NCBI GenBank assembly: GCA_003427395.1
Contig: BFEA01000498.1
Span: forward strand, 757,225 to 797,463
DNA length: 40,239 nucleotides
Direction of reading: 5' to 3'
Origin: Chara braunii
Lineage: Eukaryota; Streptophyta; Charophyceae; Charales; Characeae
A program made the translations under genes and the position numbers. Position 1 is the stretch's first letter. Each line of letters starts with the position of its first letter. Shown here one piece after another: positions 39,660 through 40,239 of this stretch. Below the pieces are notes generated by a model, which saw only the letters and a list, made by a program, of their open reading frames with translations, ran no database searches and was not told the origin of the DNA.

Positions 39660-40032
39660 GAGCCGTTGGCCAACCGGTACCGGGCAGATGGCCCAGATCG
39701 TCGCGCGATCTTAAAATCTTCAGATTGCGCGACAATCTGAACCGTCGGGCCTGTAGGACCACGGCCGGCCTGGATTGTCGCGCGATCTTAAAGTCTTAAA
39801 GCACCAGTACGCCACATAAAGGCCCACGGGTGTCAGCACGGAACCTGCACCACTTCGGAGGCCGCCGATTTTTCTTTTTCAACAACGGACCTGGCTGCAC
39901 GGCGCCTCCGTGTTTTGCTGGTGGCGACAAAAAGTTTCTCCAAGGCTGGGGCTGTGTACTAGCGGTTGAAGATCAGGTGACAATCTCAACCGCGGGCCAA
40001 TAACCACGGACGGCCCGGATTGCAGATTTCTC
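39660..40032. repeat. Degenerate repeat with GATTGTCGCGCGATC motifs
   Basis: GAT(C/T)GTCGCGCGATCTTAAA occurs at about 39698 and 39775, inverted as GATTGCGCGACAATC at about 39722. A third related block (ACCACGGACGGCCCGGATTG) lies at about 40004. Palindromic GTCGCGCGA cores. Confidence 0.75.
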
Positions 40033-40184
40033 ACATTAGCAATTTTTTATAAGAACAAGTGGACCCGCCGCAGCTACGCTGCGGCAGAGGAGAGGGACGA
40101 AGAGGGGGGCGGGGCCAGTGTTGTTACACTGCCGTTTTTTTTTTATAATTTGTTTTTTTGTCGCCACATTCGCCATGCACGGAA

Positions 40185-40187
<3 letters not shown>

Positions 40188-40239
<52 letters not shown>
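40188..40239. repeat. (CT)n microsatellite to window end
   Basis: Uninterrupted CT run cut by the window edge. Confidence 0.95.

Overview
This is a gene-poor, repeat-dominated stretch of a large eukaryotic nuclear genome. The best guess is a green-lineage (Viridiplantae) alga, quite possibly a charophyte such as Chara; this rests on a plant-like nucleotide-sugar transporter with large introns and a plant-type mitochondrial cob fragment, not on a database match. Two single-base Ns and one 362-base N gap (13179-13540) show a draft assembly. Only one real host gene is visible: the last four exons of an SLC35A/CMP-sialate-type nucleotide-sugar transporter on the minus strand (exons at 34714-34950, 31944-32087, 30582-30656 and 26517-26678, all phase 0, GT-AG). 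Its 5' exons are not recognisable here. Layout: 1-7.7 kb holds G-rich minisatellite, microsatellites and three copies of a long non-coding dispersed repeat (called R1 here). About 7.74-17.45 kb is a decayed non-LTR (LINE) retrotransposon on the plus strand: CCHC ORF1, AP-endonuclease, reverse transcriptase without the FADD region, and a C-terminal zinc finger. It is interrupted by a 1.4 kb solo-LTR-like element (10073-11471) and by another repeat insertion with the gap (about 12.89-14.36 kb). 17.5-19.7 kb has no recognised gene. 19.7-25.3 kb is a rearranged Ty3/Gypsy element: minus-strand gag, protease and RT start, fused head-to-head to an inverted copy of its own 5' end. 25.5-26.2 kb has low-complexity and coding-minisatellite sequence. 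26.5-35 kb is the transporter, its introns loaded with a second solo-LTR-like copy, three related MITEs, SINE-like copies, a G-rich tract and a nuclear copy of mitochondrial cytochrome b. 35-40 kb contains further repeats, a separate MITE and microsatellites.

The most interesting signal is a dispersed family of hammerhead-ribozyme-like sequences (minus strand at 4958-5019, about 18725-18790, 35238-35298, 35380-35437 and 39363-39424; plus strand at 7235-7295 and a 3' half at 3705-3735). The best copies show the CUGAUGA box, a stem II, the GAAA box, a helix III partner strand upstream and a short helix I. They lie next to dinucleotide tracts, one pair is tandem (about 159-base period), and that pair lies in sense orientation in the probable upstream intron of the transporter. 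This resembles retrozyme or Penelope-type hammerhead repeats but is not a type I can name from the sequence.
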